From Mycobacteroides abscessus ATCC 19977 (GTDB lineage Bacteria; Actinomycetota; Actinomycetes; Mycobacteriales; Mycobacteriaceae), in assembly GCF_000069185.1 (NCBI RefSeq), contig NC_010397.1:3100001-3164000 (forward strand): 64,000 nt of DNA. Reading direction: 5' to 3'. How positions within the stretch are numbered: position 1 is the stretch's first letter; each line of letters opens with the position of its first letter. A program made the translations under genes and the position numbers. The notes beneath the pieces were generated by a model. The model worked only from the letters and a program-made list of their open reading frames with translations, did not search any database and had not been told where the DNA came from. Below, in pieces: positions 19,157 to 31,831 of this stretch.

Positions 19157-19809
19157 ATGCCACGACTACGCCAAGTGTCCCGTGCCGAAACCGACGACCG
19201 ACTTGTCCATCGCATGTACGACCAGATTTTCGGCGACCGTGACCCGGTCGCCGATCCGGGCACGACGACGGGCACACCAGGTGACTGGTGGACGGTTTTC
19301 GCGCTCGTTCCCGATGCGCTGAAGCACTCGGTGCAGGGTTTCGCGTTCTACCGCAGCCCCGACCGCAAGCTCGACCCTGTGCTGCGCGAACTCGGCCAGA
19401 CCAGGGCGGGATGGGCACGGCGCAGCCAGTTCGTCTTCTCCCAGCACTGCAAGTCCTGCCGCATGGTCGGCATGACCGAGGAGATGATCGCCGCGATCCC
19501 CTCCTGGAGTACCGCCGAGTGCTTCACTGCGGTGCAGCGCGCGGTGCTGGCCTATACCGACTGCCTGGTCCTCGATGGCGGCCGGGTGCCCGACGGGGTA
19601 TTCGCCGCGCTGCAGGCTCATCTCTCCGACGAGGAGATCCTGGAGCTCACCTACATCACCGCCATGTACGAAATGCACGCCGTGATGAGCACGGCGTTGC
19701 GCTTGGAATGGGATAACCGCGAAGAACCGATCGTGGAGATCGCCGCACCCGAGGGTTTCACATCCTTCGACGTGGGTGACGCCATCGCGCTGAGGCGCGA
19801 CGAAAACGC

Positions 19810-19813
<4 letters not shown>
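19157..19813 (+). CDS. Carboxymuconolactone decarboxylase (AhpD-like) family protein
   Basis: A 218-residue helical CMD-fold protein with a CKSC redox pair, followed by the [15 protein letters not shown] segment. AhpD-like members use this pair for peroxide-linked thiol chemistry. It begins 25 bp after argA and may be cotranscribed. Its TAG overlaps the ftsK stop as CTAG on opposite strands. Confidence 0.87.
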
Positions 19814-22305
<2,492 letters not shown>

Positions 22306-22431
22306 GGGCGACAGCCTAGTCGCAATAGTCACATCTGCACCATCTGCAACACGGGTAAAACCGCTAGTAAGCAAATGTTTTGTCACCTACGCGAGGCCGC
22401 CCTGAGACAGTCTCGTGACCTGGGAAACGCC

Positions 22432-22992
22432 CTAACGGTCCGGGCGCGGCTTGGTCTCGCCCAGCCAGGACTGATTCGCCGCGATATAGAACTGGTCGCC
22501 GTTGAAGCTGCTCGCCGAATGGCCCCGGAAGCAGTACACGCCCTCATCCTTGGTGACGGCACATTTCACGGCCCGGTAGTTGAAGTAGTTACCCGGTGTG
22601 AGCACGGGTGGACGCGTCGCAGGGGTAAACAGCTGTTCACCGGTCGCGTCGAAATGGGCGCGCCAATCCCCCGGGAACCACGCCACCTGGTTGGTGCCGG
22701 CCGGCGCCCCCGGGAACGAACCGTTGCAGCCGAAGCTGCCGTCTATCCAGATCGCGCAATTGAGTCCCCGCGGCGTCGAGAACCAGGCCCCGTCGGTGTC
22801 ATCCCGCAGGAATTGCTCGAAGTCAGCCTGCCTGAATTTAGTGGCGTTGTTGACGTCCGGATAGGGATTGGGGTCGGCCGAGATGTCCGGATCCGCCAGC
22901 GCGGACATCGGCGAGCCGCCCATCAACCCCAGGGCCAACGCGGTGATGCCCACAATCCGAGTGAGGAGCCCCACTTCAACCTCCAGACGCAT
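22432..22992 (-). CDS. Secreted protein, paralogue of the product at 24519-25022
   Basis: A 186-residue exported protein with a signal peptide of about 33 residues ending SALA. The mature protein has AWFSTPRGLNCAIWIDGSFGC and later KCAV and VYC, giving four spaced cysteines. The same block pattern is present in the other exported protein at 24519-25022, and the two flank the MpaB-type oxygenase. Function is unknown. Confidence 0.8.
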   Translation of the reverse strand: MRLEVEVGLLTRIVGITALALGLMGGSPMSALADPDISADPNPYPDVNNATKFRQADFEQFLRDDTDGAWFSTPRGLNCAIWIDGSFGCNGSFPGAPAGTNQVAWFPGDWRAHFDATGEQLFTPATRPPVLTPGNYFNYRAVKCAVTKDEGVYCFRGHSASSFNGDQFYIAANQSWLGETKPRPDR

Positions 22993-23076
22993 TCCATGGT
23001 TATCCAGTCAGCAAAATAGCGAGGCCGAGTGTACGGAGGTCTGGCGCCCGCCGGGGTAAAACCGGCCAGGACAATT

Positions 23077-23101
23077 GACAATGACTGTTGCCAACATTGT
23101 C
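23077..23101. promoter_or_regulatory. Operator-like inverted repeat over the mpaB-type promoter
   Basis: GACAATG and CATTGTC are separated by 11 nt. The repeat covers the expected -35 area of the leaderless promoter whose -10 TAGCCT lies at 23111-23116. The TetR regulator at 25192 is a candidate binder. Confidence 0.5.
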
Positions 23102-23123
23102 GATGCTCGCTAGCCTTTTCTTC

Positions 23124-24488
23124 ATGAGTGGCAACGGCGCCCTGCCGACGGTCGGTACCCATCCCCATGACTACTACTGGCGAGCGGGCATGGAACTGCG
23201 CCCCGCTCCCAGCCGCCTGCGGTTCGACTCGATGTGGACCCAATCGCGCAGGGACATTCTGGAACCGTGGATGGACTTTCATGAGGTTCCCCGGGAGACG
23301 GACCGCACCCGCCTGCTGGCGGATCACCTGTGGCAGGGCGACGAACTGATGGACGCCGTAGTGGACAGGATCCGCAAGATGCCGGCCCGCCAGGGCCGGG
23401 CAATGCTCAACCGGGCCCTTGATCACGGCATCGAGTCGATCGAGGATCCGCCCGCCGAATTCGTCGCGTTGTTCGAGCAGCTCGACAATCCGCCGGCGTG
23501 GTACGACCCCGACCTCTGGGAGCGCGGCCGACAGCTGTGGAACAACTCCTCGCTGGCCGCCAAGTTCGGCATGGGGTTCGGCGACACCTTCGGCACCTTT
23601 GTGGGCGACGAGGTCGCCTACGCAACCGGTGCGACAGGCAGATTCGTCAATGACACCCTGCGCCGCAACCTAGAGACCACCGCATGGTTTCGCAAGATGA
23701 CCTACCGCGGTGCGCTGGAGCGCTATGCACAGCCGTTCAAGGACACCGTCCTGGTGCGCCTGATGCACGCACAAGTGCGCGCCGGACTGCGAAGATCCTG
23801 GGGTAACGAACAATTCGCCCACCATGGCAACCCGATCTCCAACTCGATGATGATGGGTGCGGCGATGACCTTCGGCCTCATTCCGCCACTGATCGATCAT
23901 CAGCACGGACGCACCCGCACGCAGGCAGATTTACAGGCCGCCGTCATGTATTGGGCGTACATCGCCTACATATTCGGCGTAGCCGAGGAGCTCATTCCCA
24001 CATCGGTGTCCGAGGGGATGGAGACGATGGACTACATGGTGGCCTATGCCGGCGGCCCCTCGGAATGGACAGACATCATGATGGGCGCCGCATTCGGCTT
24101 CGTGGACAAGGGTTTTGCCGGCCGGGTCGGACGCGCGGTTTTCACCCCAATTCTCGGTGTCGCCGCGTACTACGGCGGCGAGGACCTGGTCCGCGCGCTT
24201 GTACGAGCGACTCCCCTGCGAGACGCCCGGCTACAGCCGTGGACCACGCTCACCGGAATCGCGGTGCACGCCAATGTGACACTGCGACGAGTCGGCGACA
24301 AACTGCCGGGCGCTGCGCGCCGTGCTCAACAACGCGATGGCGAACTGTTGTGGTGGTCGGCGATGCTCGTGAACAAGACGCTGGCCAAGCTGGGTGGTAT
24401 GCACGACATGTCGTACACCCATCACGACGCGACGGCGGCGACACCGGCAGGCTGCCCGGTGCCGCACGCCCCGCGTGTCAGTGCCTGA
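23124..24488 (+). CDS. MpaB family (latex-clearing-protein-like) oxygenase
   Basis: A 454-residue protein of the oxygenase MpaB/DUF2236 family, haem-linked relatives of rubber oxygenase Lcp. Helical core, with the conserved LVRLMHAQVR containing the expected His and Arg. The ATG at 23124 has TAGCCT seven bases upstream, predicting leaderless mRNA; the frame is open to 23088. The coding end forms the first unit of a tandem 17-bp repeat. Substrate is unknown, a hydrophobic molecule inferred from the family. Confidence 0.85.
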   Translation: MSGNGALPTVGTHPHDYYWRAGMELRPAPSRLRFDSMWTQSRRDILEPWMDFHEVPRETDRTRLLADHLWQGDELMDAVVDRIRKMPARQGRAMLNRALDHGIESIEDPPAEFVALFEQLDNPPAWYDPDLWERGRQLWNNSSLAAKFGMGFGDTFGTFVGDEVAYATGATGRFVNDTLRRNLETTAWFRKMTYRGALERYAQPFKDTVLVRLMHAQVRAGLRRSWGNEQFAHHGNPISNSMMMGAAMTFGLIPPLIDHQHGRTRTQADLQAAVMYWAYIAYIFGVAEELIPTSVSEGMETMDYMVAYAGGPSEWTDIMMGAAFGFVDKGFAGRVGRAVFTPILGVAAYYGGEDLVRALVRATPLRDARLQPWTTLTGIAVHANVTLRRVGDKLPGAARRAQQRDGELLWWSAMLVNKTLAKLGGMHDMSYTHHDATAATPAGCPVPHAPRVSA

Positions 24489-24524
24489 TTCGTGTCAGTG
24501 CCTGATTCGTGTCAGTGCCTAATC
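24474..24524. repeat. Three tandem 17-bp repeats over convergent stop codons
   Basis: Units at 24474-24490 and 24491-24507 are identical (CGTGTCAGTGCCTGATT); the third at 24508-24524 ends CTAATC. The first unit contains the mpaB-type TGA and the third the TAG of the opposing secreted-protein gene. Confidence 0.95.
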
Positions 24525-25022
24525 CTGGGCGCCCAGCCAGGTCTTACCGGGCGACACCATGAACTGGTTGGTGTAGCTCGCGTAGTTGCCGCCGCCGGTG
24601 CAGTACACATTGTTCTCCGGCGTTGTGGCGCAGCGGGTACTGCCGAGCTCTATGTAGTTGTTCGCCGGCAGCACGCGCTGGGCCTGGCCCGACGAGAATC
24701 GGGGCTGCCCCGTGTTATCAAAGTGCGCCGACGAGTCTCCCCTGAACCAGCCAATCTGGTTGGCGCCGCCGGGAGCACCCGGGATCGTGCCTGTACACCC
24801 AAAGCTGCTGTCCTCCCAGATGCCACAGTCCAAGCCGAACGGCGTCGAGAACCACAGACCTGGCTTGTCCGCGATCCGGAAACCCTCGAAGTCCAGTTTG
24901 GCGTATTTGCTGGTATCCGGGTACGGGTTCTTTTGCGGGTCCGCGGCAGCAGGCAGCGCCGCTCCCGCCGATATAGCCAAGCCAGCGACCGCTCCCGCAA
25001 TCGCAAACAACTTACGCGACAT
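24519..25022 (-). CDS. Secreted protein, paralogue of the product at 22432-22992
   Basis: A 167-residue exported protein with a Tat-free signal peptide ending AAA-D, about 28 residues. Shares NPYPD, LWFSTPFGLDCGIW, SFGC, GAPGGANQI and SWLG/TWLG with the other paralogue, with four conserved cysteines. A GAGAGG ribosome site precedes the ATG. Convergent with the oxygenase gene. Function unknown. Confidence 0.82.
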   Translation of the reverse strand: MSRKLFAIAGAVAGLAISAGAALPAAADPQKNPYPDTSKYAKLDFEGFRIADKPGLWFSTPFGLDCGIWEDSSFGCTGTIPGAPGGANQIGWFRGDSSAHFDNTGQPRFSSGQAQRVLPANNYIELGSTRCATTPENNVYCTGGGNYASYTNQFMVSPGKTWLGAQD

Positions 25023-25048
25023 GATTTGCCTCTCCCCTGTTTCCTAAT

Positions 25049-25069
25049 GACAGTTGCACAGCAGCTGTC
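25049..25069. promoter_or_regulatory. Quasi-palindrome between secreted paralogue and tetR
   Basis: GACAGTTGC and GCAGCTGTC flank ACA, with one mismatch in the 9-bp arms. It lies in the divergent 169-bp gap ahead of the TetR gene and may be its autoregulatory site. Confidence 0.5.
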
Positions 25070-25191
25070 TTATGCAGTCTTATCCCGAAAATCATACACA
25101 TACCGGTTAACTGAAACTGCTCTGCTGCGTGACACAGCTACCTTCTGAACCGACCCTTTCGCAGATCCGTAGATTCATCTATGGTTGTGAC

Positions 25192-25758
25192 ATGACCGAG
25201 AAGGTCTCGCGCGATGACTACTTCACTGCCGCTTTCGAACTACTCGCGGCCGGCGGCAAGTCCGCGCTGACCACGACCGCCGTCTGCCGCCGGATTGGTA
25301 TGACGACCGGCTCGCTGTACCACCACTTCGGCAGTGGGGCCGCCTTTTATCGGGCAGTCATCGACTATTGGGAAAACGATGTCACCGTGGCACAACGCCG
25401 GCGTGTGGACGCCGTAGCCGACCCCCGGGAACGGCTCGCGACACTCGAACAGGCTGCCCGCGAAGCCGATCACGAGGTCGAGAAGGCAATCCGCTCCTGG
25501 GCCATGGCCGACAGGTATGTCGCCGCGGCGCAGCAGCGCGTCGACCAGGTGCGCCATGAGCACCTCACAAAGCACTACATCGAGGCGGGATTCACCCCAG
25601 CACGGGCCGATACTCTGGCGCGCATCGGTTTCAGCATCCTGGTCGGTGCCCAGCAATTCGGTACGCGCGTGGATCACAAGCGGCTCAACTCCGCGCTCGA
25701 CGAGTATTCGGCCTGGGTCAATTCGTCGGTGTCGGCGGAGGTGACCACTTCCCACTGA
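25192..25758 (+). CDS. TetR family transcriptional regulator
   Basis: A 188-residue regulator with an N-terminal TetR HTH (TTTAVCRRIGMTTGSLYHHFGSGAAFYRAV) and a C-terminal helical ligand domain. The ATG at 25192 has TATGGT six bases upstream (25180-25185), consistent with leaderless transcription. It probably controls the oxygenase/secreted-protein group. Its 3' end overlaps the convergent membrane-protein gene by 41 bp. Confidence 0.9.
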   Translation: MTEKVSRDDYFTAAFELLAAGGKSALTTTAVCRRIGMTTGSLYHHFGSGAAFYRAVIDYWENDVTVAQRRRVDAVADPRERLATLEQAAREADHEVEKAIRSWAMADRYVAAAQQRVDQVRHEHLTKHYIEAGFTPARADTLARIGFSILVGAQQFGTRVDHKRLNSALDEYSAWVNSSVSAEVTTSH

Positions 25759-26299
25759 CCTTGGTGTACCGGGATATCAGCGCCAGGGCTTGGTCGGGAA
25801 AGAGCTCACGGGGAAATGCTTCACGCGTCCCGGGCCTGTCCGAGAACAGGATCCCCACCGCATGGTCGTTGACGACCACATTCTTGATGTCGGCGTAGTC
25901 GCGCAGAACCATCAGCCGCGTCGTCAGAAATGACTGTCCGAGTAGAGCATTCGGTGTCGGGCGCAGCGCCCAGAAGGTGAAGTCTGACGCGCCGAACTCG
26001 GCGCGCTGCACGGTCCCGGCCGGTATCGGCCGCATCGATTGCCGAGTGCGAGCGCGAATTCTCGACGTGATCAGTGCTGCTGCCGCCGCCACCACGACCA
26101 GGATGACAACACCGGCGGAGATTCCGACAAAAAAGAAGAAGAACGCGACGTACAAGAGCGCCAGCGCCAGCAGAATCCAGACGCCCCGCGACCGCCCGAT
26201 CGTCTGGAGCGCACCCTTGGCAAGCCTGGCCCGGCCATCCTCAGTGAAAAATACCTCCGTCCGGATCGGCAATCCGCCGGGCGGCCCCTGATCGGTCAT
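25718..26299 (-). CDS. Conserved membrane protein with two helices
   Basis: A 193-residue protein with a long central hairpin of two adjacent hydrophobic segments (about residues 40-60 and 62-78) and a beta-rich C-terminal domain. A GGGGAGGGAC ribosome site precedes the ATG. Tail-to-tail overlap of 41 bp with the TetR gene. No recognisable function. Confidence 0.75.
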   Translation of the reverse strand: MTDQGPPGGLPIRTEVFFTEDGRARLAKGALQTIGRSRGVWILLALALLYVAFFFFFVGISAGVVILVVVAAAAALITSRIRARTRQSMRPIPAGTVQRAEFGASDFTFWALRPTPNALLGQSFLTTRLMVLRDYADIKNVVVNDHAVGILFSDRPGTREAFPRELFPDQALALISRYTKVSGKWSPPPTPTN

Positions 26300-26396
26300 G
26301 TCCCTCCCCTAGCCCCTGTTGTCCCGCACAGCCTATCGACCCGGCTCCGTTTCGGTACGGTGGAATCGATCCACCCCCAACGACGAGAGGTGTTCC

Positions 26397-26708
26397 ATGC
26401 CCACTGTGGTCGCGTTCCTGTATCCCCAGCCCGACAAGCGCGACGAGGTTCGTGCCGCCCTCCTGGAAACGATCCCTCTGGTTCACGATGAGCCCGGATG
26501 CAATCTCTACACCCTGCACGAGGCACAGGACCGATTCGTCTTCGTGGAGTCTTGGGCAAGCGGCGAGGCATTGGCCGAACACGGGAAGGCGCCCGCCGTC
26601 ACCGCCATGTTCGGCAAGGTGGGTCCGCTGCTGAGCCAGCCACCGGAAATTGTTGTCGCCGAGGCTCTCCCGGCTGGTGATCCCGCCAAGGGCGACTTGG
26701 TGCACTGA
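26397..26708 (+). CDS. Antibiotic biosynthesis monooxygenase (ABM) domain protein
   Basis: A 103-residue ferredoxin-like fold protein with the ABM pattern ([20 protein letters not shown]) also present in Rv2749 of M. tuberculosis, which lies in the same place. A GAGAGG ribosome site precedes the ATG. It ends one base before the SDR ATG, indicating an operon. Likely a small monooxygenase or quinone-acting enzyme. Confidence 0.85.
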   Translation: MPTVVAFLYPQPDKRDEVRAALLETIPLVHDEPGCNLYTLHEAQDRFVFVESWASGEALAEHGKAPAVTAMFGKVGPLLSQPPEIVVAEALPAGDPAKGDLVH

Positions 26709-26709
26709 G

Positions 26710-27528
26710 ATGGGAAAACTGGACGGCAAGGTCGCGTTCATCACCGGCGCCGCCCGCGGTCAGGGGCGCGCCCACGCGATCAAACTGGCTTCCGAAGGAG
26801 CCAGCATCATCGCGGTCGACATCTGCGCACAGATCCCGTCGGTGGAATACCCGATGGCGACCACCGAGGATCTGGACCTCACCGTCAAAGAGGTCGACGC
26901 CCTGGGGCGCGCCATCTCGGCACACGAGACCGACGTGCGTGACCGGGAAGCCTTGCAGGCGGCGTTCGATGCCGGGGTGCACGATCTCGGGCCCGTCGAC
27001 ATCGTGGTCGCGAACGCCGGAATCGCCACTCTGACTCCCGAATGCGGAGACGACGGCTGGCGGGACGTCCTCGACGTGAACCTCACCGGCGTGTACCACA
27101 CCATCGAGGTGGCGCGACCGTCCATGGTGCAACGCGGGGCCGGCGGTTCGATTGTGCTCACCAGCTCAGTGGCCGGACTGACCGGCATGGTGATGGACAA
27201 CCCCGGAGGACTCGCCTACACCGCCGCCAAGCACGGACTCGTGGGCTTGATGCGCAGCTACGCGAATATGCTGGCCCCGCATAACATCCGGGTCAACACC
27301 ATTCACCCGTCGGGTGTGGCGACGCCGATGCTGATCAATCCGGTCACCGAGAAGCTATTCGCAGATGGCTCGCCCGAAGGCATGTCCGACACCGGAAACG
27401 CCTTGCCCGTCGTCCTGATGGAGCCCGAGGATATGGCCAACACCGTGGCGTGGCTGGTGTCGGAGGACGCTCGGTACATCACCGGCGTCGCGCTTCCCGT
27501 CGACGCCGGATTCACCAACAGGCGGTAA
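26710..27528 (+). CDS. Mycofactocin-coupled SDR family oxidoreductase
   Basis: A 272-residue SDR with [11 protein letters not shown], a long [20 protein letters not shown] insert before the second strand and AYTAAKHGL catalytic Tyr/Lys. The insert matches the mycofactocin-coupled subfamily, whose nicotinamide cofactor is not exchanged and is re-oxidised by mycofactocin. Corresponds to Rv2750. It begins one base after the ABM stop. Confidence 0.87.
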   Translation: MGKLDGKVAFITGAARGQGRAHAIKLASEGASIIAVDICAQIPSVEYPMATTEDLDLTVKEVDALGRAISAHETDVRDREALQAAFDAGVHDLGPVDIVVANAGIATLTPECGDDGWRDVLDVNLTGVYHTIEVARPSMVQRGAGGSIVLTSSVAGLTGMVMDNPGGLAYTAAKHGLVGLMRSYANMLAPHNIRVNTIHPSGVATPMLINPVTEKLFADGSPEGMSDTGNALPVVLMEPEDMANTVAWLVSEDARYITGVALPVDAGFTNRR

Positions 27529-27529
27529 C

Positions 27530-28399
27530 GTGCCACAGTCGAATCCCGCCGCCCAGACCGCCTTTGGCCCGATGGCCATCACCGCCGTCGAACAGCATGA
27601 GCCTGCGGCGGCCCGGATCGTCGACGACGACCTTGCGGCCCACATCCTGCCCCGTGGCCTGCGGTGGTTCGTCCGCGCCACCGCTTGGGCACCACTTAGG
27701 CACTGGCTGATCAGGCTCACCGAACGCGGCGGGCAGGGCGCCTGGTCGCTCTTTGTGTGCCGCAAGCGGTACATCGATGATCAACTAGCCGCGTCGTCGA
27801 TCGATGCCGTGGTAGATCTCGGAGCCGGCCTGGACACCCGAGGGTGCCGCGTGGCCCGCGCCGCGCCGACTCCGGTGTTCGAGGTCGATCAGGCGGTCAA
27901 CATCGCCATCAAACAGCAGGCCGTCAAAAGAGCGCTGGGTGCGGTGCCAGCGTCGCTTCATCTTGTGCCGGTTGACTTCCAGCGCGACGAGCTGGCCGAG
28001 GAATTGCGGCGCGCGGGTCATGACACAGCCCACCGCACGTTCTTCATCTGGGAGGGGGTGACCCAGTACATTCCCGAGACCGCGGTGCGCGCCACCCTCG
28101 CCTACCTGGGCACTGCGGCCACGGGCAGCCGCCTGGCATTTACCTACGTACAACGCGACTTCATCGACGGTAGCAATCTGTACGGAAACTCAATGTTGTA
28201 CAAGCGTTTTAGGGTGCGCAGTCAGGTATGGATGTTCGGCCTGACGCCAGGTACGGTGGGGCCCCTACTCGCCGAATACGGCTGGCAGGTCCTGGAGGAT
28301 GTCAGTGGTCCGGAGTATCAGCGGCGCTACCTGATACCGGCCGGACGTACGCTCTCGACCACCGAGCTGGAACGGACCGTGCTCGCCGAGAAGATCTAG
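27530..28399 (+). CDS. SAM-dependent methyltransferase (TIGR00027/LCM type)
   Basis: A 289-residue mycobacterial methyltransferase corresponding to Rv2751, with VVDLGAGLDTRGCR as the SAM-binding loop and FFIWEGVTQYIPE downstream, typical of the leucine carboxyl methyltransferase-like family. It begins with GTG one base after the SDR TAA. Its TAG overlaps the rnj TAG on the other strand as CTAG. Acceptor is unknown. Confidence 0.88.
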   Translation: MPQSNPAAQTAFGPMAITAVEQHEPAAARIVDDDLAAHILPRGLRWFVRATAWAPLRHWLIRLTERGGQGAWSLFVCRKRYIDDQLAASSIDAVVDLGAGLDTRGCRVARAAPTPVFEVDQAVNIAIKQQAVKRALGAVPASLHLVPVDFQRDELAEELRRAGHDTAHRTFFIWEGVTQYIPETAVRATLAYLGTAATGSRLAFTYVQRDFIDGSNLYGNSMLYKRFRVRSQVWMFGLTPGTVGPLLAEYGWQVLEDVSGPEYQRRYLIPAGRTLSTTELERTVLAEKI

Positions 28400-30087
28400 T
28401 CGACGGTGAGCACAGTCGGCACGATCATCGGCTGCCGGCGATAGGTCTCGCCGACCCACTTGCCCACCACCCGCCGCACGGACTGGGCAATGCGGCCGGT
28501 ATCGTTCACCGACTGTTCGGCAAGTGAATTCAGTTCCGTGATCACCAGTTCGGTCACCGGATCCAGCGCCTTCGCGTCGTCGGAGAATCCGCGAGAGAAC
28601 AGCTGTGGCCGGCCCACCGGGCGTCCATTGCTACGCACCACCACAGTGACGGCCACAAACCCGCCGTTGCCCAAGACCAGACGCTCGCCAACCGTGGCGT
28701 CGGAGACATCGCCGTCGACGAGGCCGTGCACGAACATCTTGCCCACCGGTACCCGGCCAGAGATGCGTGCGCGCTCGTTGTGCAGGTCCACGCTGACCCC
28801 GTTCTCCGCCAATACGATGCGGCCTTCCTCCACACCGGTCTTGGCCGCGAGCCCGGCGTTGGCGCGCAGGTGCCGCCAGGTGCCGTGCACCGGCATCACG
28901 TTGCGCGGTCGCACCGCGTTGTAGAGGTACAGCAGCTCGCCTGCGTACGCATGTCCGGAAACGTGAACCCGCGCGTGGGTGTTGGTCACTACCCGAGTGC
29001 CTACCTTGGCCAGGGAGTCGATGATGCCGTAGACCGCTTCTTCATTCCCGGGCACCAGCGACGACGAGAGGATGACCAAATCGTCAGGGGTCAGCGTGAT
29101 CTGGCGGTGATCACCACGCGCCATCCGCGACAGTGCGGCCATCGGTTCGCCCTGGGTGCCGGTGGTTATCAGTACAACCCGTTGCGGTGCAAGCTCATTC
29201 GCGGCCTCGACATTTATGAGGTCACGATCGTCAACCTCCAGGAAGCCGAGCTCACGGGCAATGCCCATGTTGCGCACCATCGACCGGCCCACGAGTGCCA
29301 CCCGGCGGCCGTGAGCCACCGAGGCGTCGATGATCTGTTGTACCCGAGCCACATTGCTGGCGAAGCAGGCCACGATCACCCGTCCGCGCGCGGTTTCGAT
29401 AAGCCGGTTGAGAGTCGGGGCGATCTCGCTCTCCGACGGCCCCACACCGGGAACCTCGGAGTTGGTGGAGTCCACAAGGAAAAGATCCACGCCCCTATCC
29501 CCCAGACCGGACAGCCCGGGCAAGTCCGTCGGACGCCGGTCCGGAGGCAGCGGATCGAGCTTGATATCGCCGGTGTGCAGGATGGTTCCGGCCTCGGTGT
29601 GCACGGCGATGGCCAGCGCATCGGGTATCGAGTGGTTGACCGCGAAGTATTCGCATTCAAACGGCCCGTGGGTGGACCGCTCGCCCTCGGTGACCCTGAT
29701 AAACCGCGGCGTGATGCGGTGCTCCCGGCACTTGGCCTCGACCAGCGCGAGGGTGAACGCGGAGCCGACGACCGGGATGTCCGGACGCATCTTCAGCAGG
29801 AACGGAATGGCCCCGATGTGGTCCTCATGCGCATGGGTGAGCACCAGCGCCTCGACGTCCTCGAGGCGGTCCTCGATGTGGCGGATATCGGGCAGGATCA
29901 GGTCCACACCCGGTTCGTTGTGGCCGGGGAACAGCACTCCGCAGTCGATGATCAGTAGGCGTCCACGGAGCTCGAAAACCGTCATATTGCGCCCGATCTC
30001 GCTGATACCGCCGAGCGCTGTCACGCGCAATGCACCATCAGCGAGCGGTCCGGGCGCCCGCAGGTCCTCGGGTGGGGTAACTGCCAC
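28396..30087 (-). CDS. rnj: Ribonuclease J
   Basis: A 563-residue metallo-beta-lactamase/beta-CASP nuclease with endo- and 5' exonuclease activity. The metal motif LTHAHEDHIG is intact, with the later NHSIPDA and HVSGHA motifs. The GTG start is immediately after the dapA TAG, so the two genes are cotranscribed as in M. tuberculosis. Confidence 0.95.
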   Translation of the reverse strand: MAVTPPEDLRAPGPLADGALRVTALGGISEIGRNMTVFELRGRLLIIDCGVLFPGHNEPGVDLILPDIRHIEDRLEDVEALVLTHAHEDHIGAIPFLLKMRPDIPVVGSAFTLALVEAKCREHRITPRFIRVTEGERSTHGPFECEYFAVNHSIPDALAIAVHTEAGTILHTGDIKLDPLPPDRRPTDLPGLSGLGDRGVDLFLVDSTNSEVPGVGPSESEIAPTLNRLIETARGRVIVACFASNVARVQQIIDASVAHGRRVALVGRSMVRNMGIARELGFLEVDDRDLINVEAANELAPQRVVLITTGTQGEPMAALSRMARGDHRQITLTPDDLVILSSSLVPGNEEAVYGIIDSLAKVGTRVVTNTHARVHVSGHAYAGELLYLYNAVRPRNVMPVHGTWRHLRANAGLAAKTGVEEGRIVLAENGVSVDLHNERARISGRVPVGKMFVHGLVDGDVSDATVGERLVLGNGGFVAVTVVVRSNGRPVGRPQLFSRGFSDDAKALDPVTELVITELNSLAEQSVNDTGRIAQSVRRVVGKWVGETYRRQPMIVPTVLTVD

Positions 30088-31011
<924 letters not shown>

Positions 31012-31030
31012 TTAATCCCTACCGGCTGTG

Positions 31031-31081
31031 TTGTATCCCTCGGTTGTATCCCTCGGTTGTATCCCTCGGTTCTACCCCTCG
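31031..31081. repeat. 13-bp tandem repeat at the 3' end of thyX
   Basis: TTGTATCCCTCGG is repeated exactly at 31031-31043, 31044-31056 and 31057-31069, and a degenerate copy at 31070-31081 contains the thyX stop codon. Confidence 0.95.
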
Positions 31082-31824
31082 TAGACCAATGGGGAGATCG
31101 CGACCTCCGTGCCGTCGGCCAGGGTCGCGATATCGAAATCTCCGAAGATGGACGGAGCCAGGTCGGCGAGCTGGCGCAGACAGGCAATGGCGAGCCGACG
31201 AATCTCCACGTCGGCGTGTTCGCTGGCCCTCATCGCGATGAAGTGTCGCCAGGCCCGGTAGTTCCCGGTGACGACGATCCTGGTCTCCGTAGCGTTGGGC
31301 AGCACGGACCGGGCGGCCTGGCGTGCCTGCTTGCGCCGCAGCACCGCGTTGGGAACGTCGGCCAGTGTGGATTCCAATTTCTCCAGCAGCTCGACATACG
31401 CCGCGCGGCTGGCATCTGTGGCCTTACGCACCAGCGCGACGAGTTCCGGGTCGTCCTCGACAGCGGGGGGCAGCACGACGTTCGAGTCGTCCTCCGGGAC
31501 GAATCGCTGGGAGAGCTGCGAGTACGAGAAGTGGCGATGCCGGATCAACTCGTGAGTACAGGACCGCGAGATACCGGTGATGTAGAAGGTCGCCGACGCA
31601 TGCTCGAGCACCGACAGGTGCCCGACCTCGATGACATGGCGCAGGTAACTCTCGTTGGTGGCGGTGCGCGGGTTCGGCTTGGACCAGCTCTGGTAGCAGG
31701 CACGGCCGGCGAACTCGACGAGCGCCGGTCCACCGTCGGCATCGGTGCTCCAGTCGATATCCGGAGGTGCGATGAAGTCGGTCTTCGCTATCAGCTGCAC
31801 GCGCAGCGGCACGATCTCTGCCAC
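31072..31824 (-). CDS. thyX: Flavin-dependent thymidylate synthase ThyX
   Basis: A 250-residue FAD enzyme that methylates dUMP. The signature [13 protein letters not shown] is complete. The GTG at 31824 aligns with the usual start and has TAGGGT seven bases upstream (31832-31837); the longer frame is unsupported. thyA is also present at 34847. The stop lies in a tandem repeat. Confidence 0.95.
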   Translation of the reverse strand: MAEIVPLRVQLIAKTDFIAPPDIDWSTDADGGPALVEFAGRACYQSWSKPNPRTATNESYLRHVIEVGHLSVLEHASATFYITGISRSCTHELIRHRHFSYSQLSQRFVPEDDSNVVLPPAVEDDPELVALVRKATDASRAAYVELLEKLESTLADVPNAVLRRKQARQAARSVLPNATETRIVVTGNYRAWRHFIAMRASEHADVEIRRLAIACLRQLADLAPSIFGDFDIATLADGTEVAISPLVYEG

Positions 31825-31831
31825 GCGCAAC

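Noticed and set aside
28726..29958. 410-codon open frame on the plus strand
   Set aside because: Antisense to rnj, no conserved domain, repetitive composition typical of GC shadow frames.
31031..31081. Possible CRISPR or iteron array
   Set aside because: 13-bp units abut with no spacers and derive from the thyX 3' end.
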